From JBHHZJ01 sp046758005 (GTDB taxonomy: Bacteria > Pseudomonadota > Alphaproteobacteria > Kiloniellales > J153): a stretch of DNA of 24,207 nucleotides. This document shows, in pieces, positions 22,376-24,207 of this stretch. The position numbers and the translations under genes were made by a program. The notes under the pieces are model-generated. The model searched no databases. It was not told where the DNA came from and worked only from the letters and a program-made list of their open reading frames with translations. Each line of letters starts with the position of its first letter. The first letter of the stretch is position 1. The stretch lies in assembly GCA_046758005.1 (NCBI GenBank), contig JBHHZJ010000053.1, forward strand, positions 1 to 24,207, read 5' to 3'.

Positions 22376-24004
22376 TCAGTTGATCCTGACCCATCGCAGG
22401 CTGAAGGTGTTATCGGCGGACTGGTGGAGCTCGACGCTCTCCTTGACGCCCCAGCTGAGCGGCTGCTGATGGAGCGGGATGTGTCCGACTTCGTCCTTGT
22501 GGATCTTCATCGCCTGCTTGATGAGATCCTGGCGCCGGTTGGGGTCGATTTCCGAGGCGACCTGGTCGATCAGCGCGTCGACCTTAGGGTTCGAATATCC
22601 GCCGCAGTTCCACTGGCCCTGACCCGGCTGCGGCTCCTTGCCTTCAAGCTTGTCGTAGCGGGTCATGACGTTGTTGTAGAACACGTTGTGAAAGTCGAAC
22701 GTCGCCGGCGTCCACCCGAGCAGGAAGAAGCTGGTGTCCAGCGCCTGGATCTTGGCAAAATGTTTGGCCTTCGTCTGGGCGTTCAGCTTGACCTTGACGT
22801 TCACCCTGGCCAGCATCGCCGCCACCGCCTGGCAAATCGACTCGTCGTTCACGTAGCGGTCGTTGGGACAATCCAGGACGATCTCGAAGCCGTCGGGGTA
22901 GCCCGCTTCGCTCAGCAGACTCTTGGCCGTCGCCGGGTCGTACGGGAAGCGCTGGTTGAGTTCCTCGTCGAAGCCGTTGATCACGCGACCGATCATCAGT
23001 CCGGTCGGCCACGAGGCGCCGCGCATGACCTTCTTCTTGATCGCTTCGATGTCGATCGCCTGATAGAACGCCTTGCGCACGCGCACGTCCTTGAGCGGGT
23101 TCTTGCCCTTGACGCTCGAGTAGAGCAGCTCGTCGCGCCACACGTCGAGCCCGAGGAAGATGGTGCGCGCCTCGGGGCCCTGCAGTGTGCGCAGGCCCGC
23201 CGCCCGCTTGACCCGGTCGATGTCCTGAATGGGCACGGGATACATCATCTCCAGCTCGCCCGACAGGAACGAGGCGACGCGCGTGGCGGCCGACTTGATC
23301 GGGGTGAAGACGGCCTCGGTCACGTTGTCCGTGCGCTCGTCCCACCAGTTCGGATTCGGCACGAGCACGGTCTTCACGTCCGGCTCCCGGCTCTTCAGGA
23401 TGAACGGACCGGTCCCGTTGGCATGCCGGGTCGCGTAGCCCTCCTGCTCGGTTTTCATGCTGGCCGGCGTGGTCGTGCCGTGCTTCTCGGACCACGATTT
23501 CGACATGATGTACCAGAGCGAGATCTCGCTGGTCAGGATCGGGCGCGGGCCCTTGGTGACGACATCGATGGTCAGGTCGTCGATCTTCTTGATCTCCTTG
23601 ATCCCGGCGACGAAGGCCTTGACGTCCGAGTCCTCGTGGCGGGCGCGCTGCCACGAGAAGATGACGTCGTCCGCCGTAAACGGCGTGCCGTCATGGAACT
23701 TCACCCCCGCGCGCAGCTTGAAACGCCACACGTCGGGCGCCGGAGTCGACCATTCGGTCGCCAGCCCCGGCTGGATCTCGAGCTCCTTGCCCCGGCGCAC
23801 CAATCCCTCGTAGATATTGCCGAGGAACCCGAGGGTCAGCGTCTCGTTGATGGTGTAGGGATCCATGCTGACCGGGTCGCCCTGAAACGCCCAGCGGAAG
23901 GTCTTGGCCTGCGCGGGCAGCGCGAACCCGACGAGCAGGGCCGCGGCGACCAGGGATGCGAAGATTCGGATACGCTTTGCTTGTCGTGCTTCGTGCGGCT
24001 GCAT
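22376..24004 (-). CDS. Peptide-type ABC transporter substrate-binding protein (family 5)
   Basis: The 542-residue periplasmic protein delivers its ligand to the two permeases downstream. The signal peptide (RIFASLVAAALLVGFALPAQA, about 13-33) is of Sec type without a lipobox Cys. The mature part has the family 5 (DppA/OppA) hallmarks: FRWAFQGDPVSMDPYTINETLTLGFLGNIYEGLVRR, WRFKLRAGVKFHDGTPFTADDVIFSWQRA, GTGPFILKSREPD, VRKAFYQAIDIEAIKKKVM and LLSEAGYPDGFEIVLDC. GGAGG lies a few bases before the ATG at 24004. It is the first gene of the leftward cluster and has a good promoter match upstream. Ligand could be peptides, but family 5 also includes opine, nickel and glutathione binders. Confidence 0.92.
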   Translation of the reverse strand: MQPHEARQAKRIRIFASLVAAALLVGFALPAQAKTFRWAFQGDPVSMDPYTINETLTLGFLGNIYEGLVRRGKELEIQPGLATEWSTPAPDVWRFKLRAGVKFHDGTPFTADDVIFSWQRARHEDSDVKAFVAGIKEIKKIDDLTIDVVTKGPRPILTSEISLWYIMSKSWSEKHGTTTPASMKTEQEGYATRHANGTGPFILKSREPDVKTVLVPNPNWWDERTDNVTEAVFTPIKSAATRVASFLSGELEMMYPVPIQDIDRVKRAAGLRTLQGPEARTIFLGLDVWRDELLYSSVKGKNPLKDVRVRKAFYQAIDIEAIKKKVMRGASWPTGLMIGRVINGFDEELNQRFPYDPATAKSLLSEAGYPDGFEIVLDCPNDRYVNDESICQAVAAMLARVNVKVKLNAQTKAKHFAKIQALDTSFFLLGWTPATFDFHNVFYNNVMTRYDKLEGKEPQPGQGQWNCGGYSNPKVDALIDQVASEIDPNRRQDLIKQAMKIHKDEVGHIPLHQQPLSWGVKESVELHQSADNTFSLRWVRIN

Positions 24005-24070
24005 GACGATGCCTCCTCTGCCGTTCTTGGACCGCGGGTCGGGCGAATCTTGCCCGTCCCGCCGGCCGGT

Positions 24071-24084
24071 CGGGAAAAATCCCG
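24071..24084. promoter_or_regulatory. Small palindrome near the start of the peptide-type ABC transcript
   Basis: CGGGA-AAAA-TCCCG is a perfect inverted repeat just downstream of the proposed transcription start for the leftward operon. It could be a leader hairpin or an operator half-turn apart in size from typical sites. Evidence is positional only. Confidence 0.3.
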
Positions 24085-24091
24085 TTCCCGG

Positions 24092-24119
24092 ATGATAGCG
24101 AAAATGTCCTACTCATCAA
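24092..24119 (-). promoter_or_regulatory. Candidate sigma70-type promoter for the peptide-type ABC operon
   Basis: On the minus strand TTGATG (24114-24119) and TATCAT (24092-24097) are separated by 16 bases. The -10 matches at five of six positions and the -35 at four of six. It lies 88 bases upstream of the binding-protein ATG, in the most AT-rich part of this gap. Confidence 0.5.
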
Positions 24120-24195
24120 AATCCTGGAAATACCGATCGGACAGGTCACACTCTAGCGCGCCGGAGAGGAGCGAACCAGGAACAAGAGGACCAGG

Positions 24196-24207
24196 ATGAC
24201 CGACGTG
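24196..24207 (+). CDS. Possible start of a rightward gene cut by the window edge
   Basis: An ATG at 24196 opens a frame (MTDV) that runs off the window. AGAGGACCAGG just upstream resembles a ribosome binding site. A divergent gene would fit the 191-base gap before the leftward operon. Four codons do not allow identification. Confidence 0.35.

Noticed and set aside
22424..24199. Long plus-strand open frame opposite the family 5 binding protein
   Set aside because: Antisense shadow of a complete binding-protein gene with signal peptide and family motifs.

Overview
The window is very GC-rich, densely coded DNA. Two hand-counted 60-base samples gave 75% G+C inside psuG and 53% inside the desaturase. 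Gene content and arrangement point to an alphaproteobacterium of the Rhizobiales/Rhodospirillales type: a ChoXWV choline transporter, betaine-homocysteine methyltransferase, a divergent znuA / zur-znuC-znuB locus, and an intergenic palindromic repeat of a kind common in alphaproteobacterial genomes. No rRNA, tRNA, CRISPR array, integrase or transposase gene was found. All the large genes look intact.

Region 1 (1-9932) is a choline/glycine betaine locus. The left-pointing operon choX-choW-choV encodes a choline ABC importer. It continues with a family 3 solute-binding protein, a HAD-type phosphatase and, after a gap, a small two-helix membrane protein. Diverging from choX are betB and betA, which oxidise choline to betaine aldehyde and then to glycine betaine. 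At the left edge, bmt (betaine-homocysteine methyltransferase) can use betaine to methylate homocysteine to methionine. Uptake, oxidation and methyl transfer are thus all encoded here. No betI or betC is visible.

Region 2 (9946-13398) holds an alpha/beta hydrolase, a YcaD-like MFS transporter and psuG (pseudouridine-5'-phosphate glycosidase), with no psuK in view.

Region 3 (13395-16561) is the zinc uptake locus. znuA diverges from zur-znuC-znuB across a short AT-rich gap that carries a clear Zur-box-like palindrome.

Region 4 (16562-18137) is a compositionally different island: a membrane fatty acid desaturase flanked on both sides by structured, repeat-like non-coding DNA.

Region 5 (18138-24207) is a left-pointing series: a dipeptide/oligopeptide-type ABC binding protein and two permeases (no ATPase genes in view), a tandem-domain universal stress protein and an M20 amidohydrolase. 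A possible rightward gene starts in the last 12 bases.

I saw no convincing wholly new system. The items most worth checking are the extra binding protein inside the choline operon, an Asp-to-Cys change in the ChoX ligand pocket, strong hairpins placed between binding-protein and permease genes in two separate ABC operons, and the structured non-coding DNA around the desaturase.
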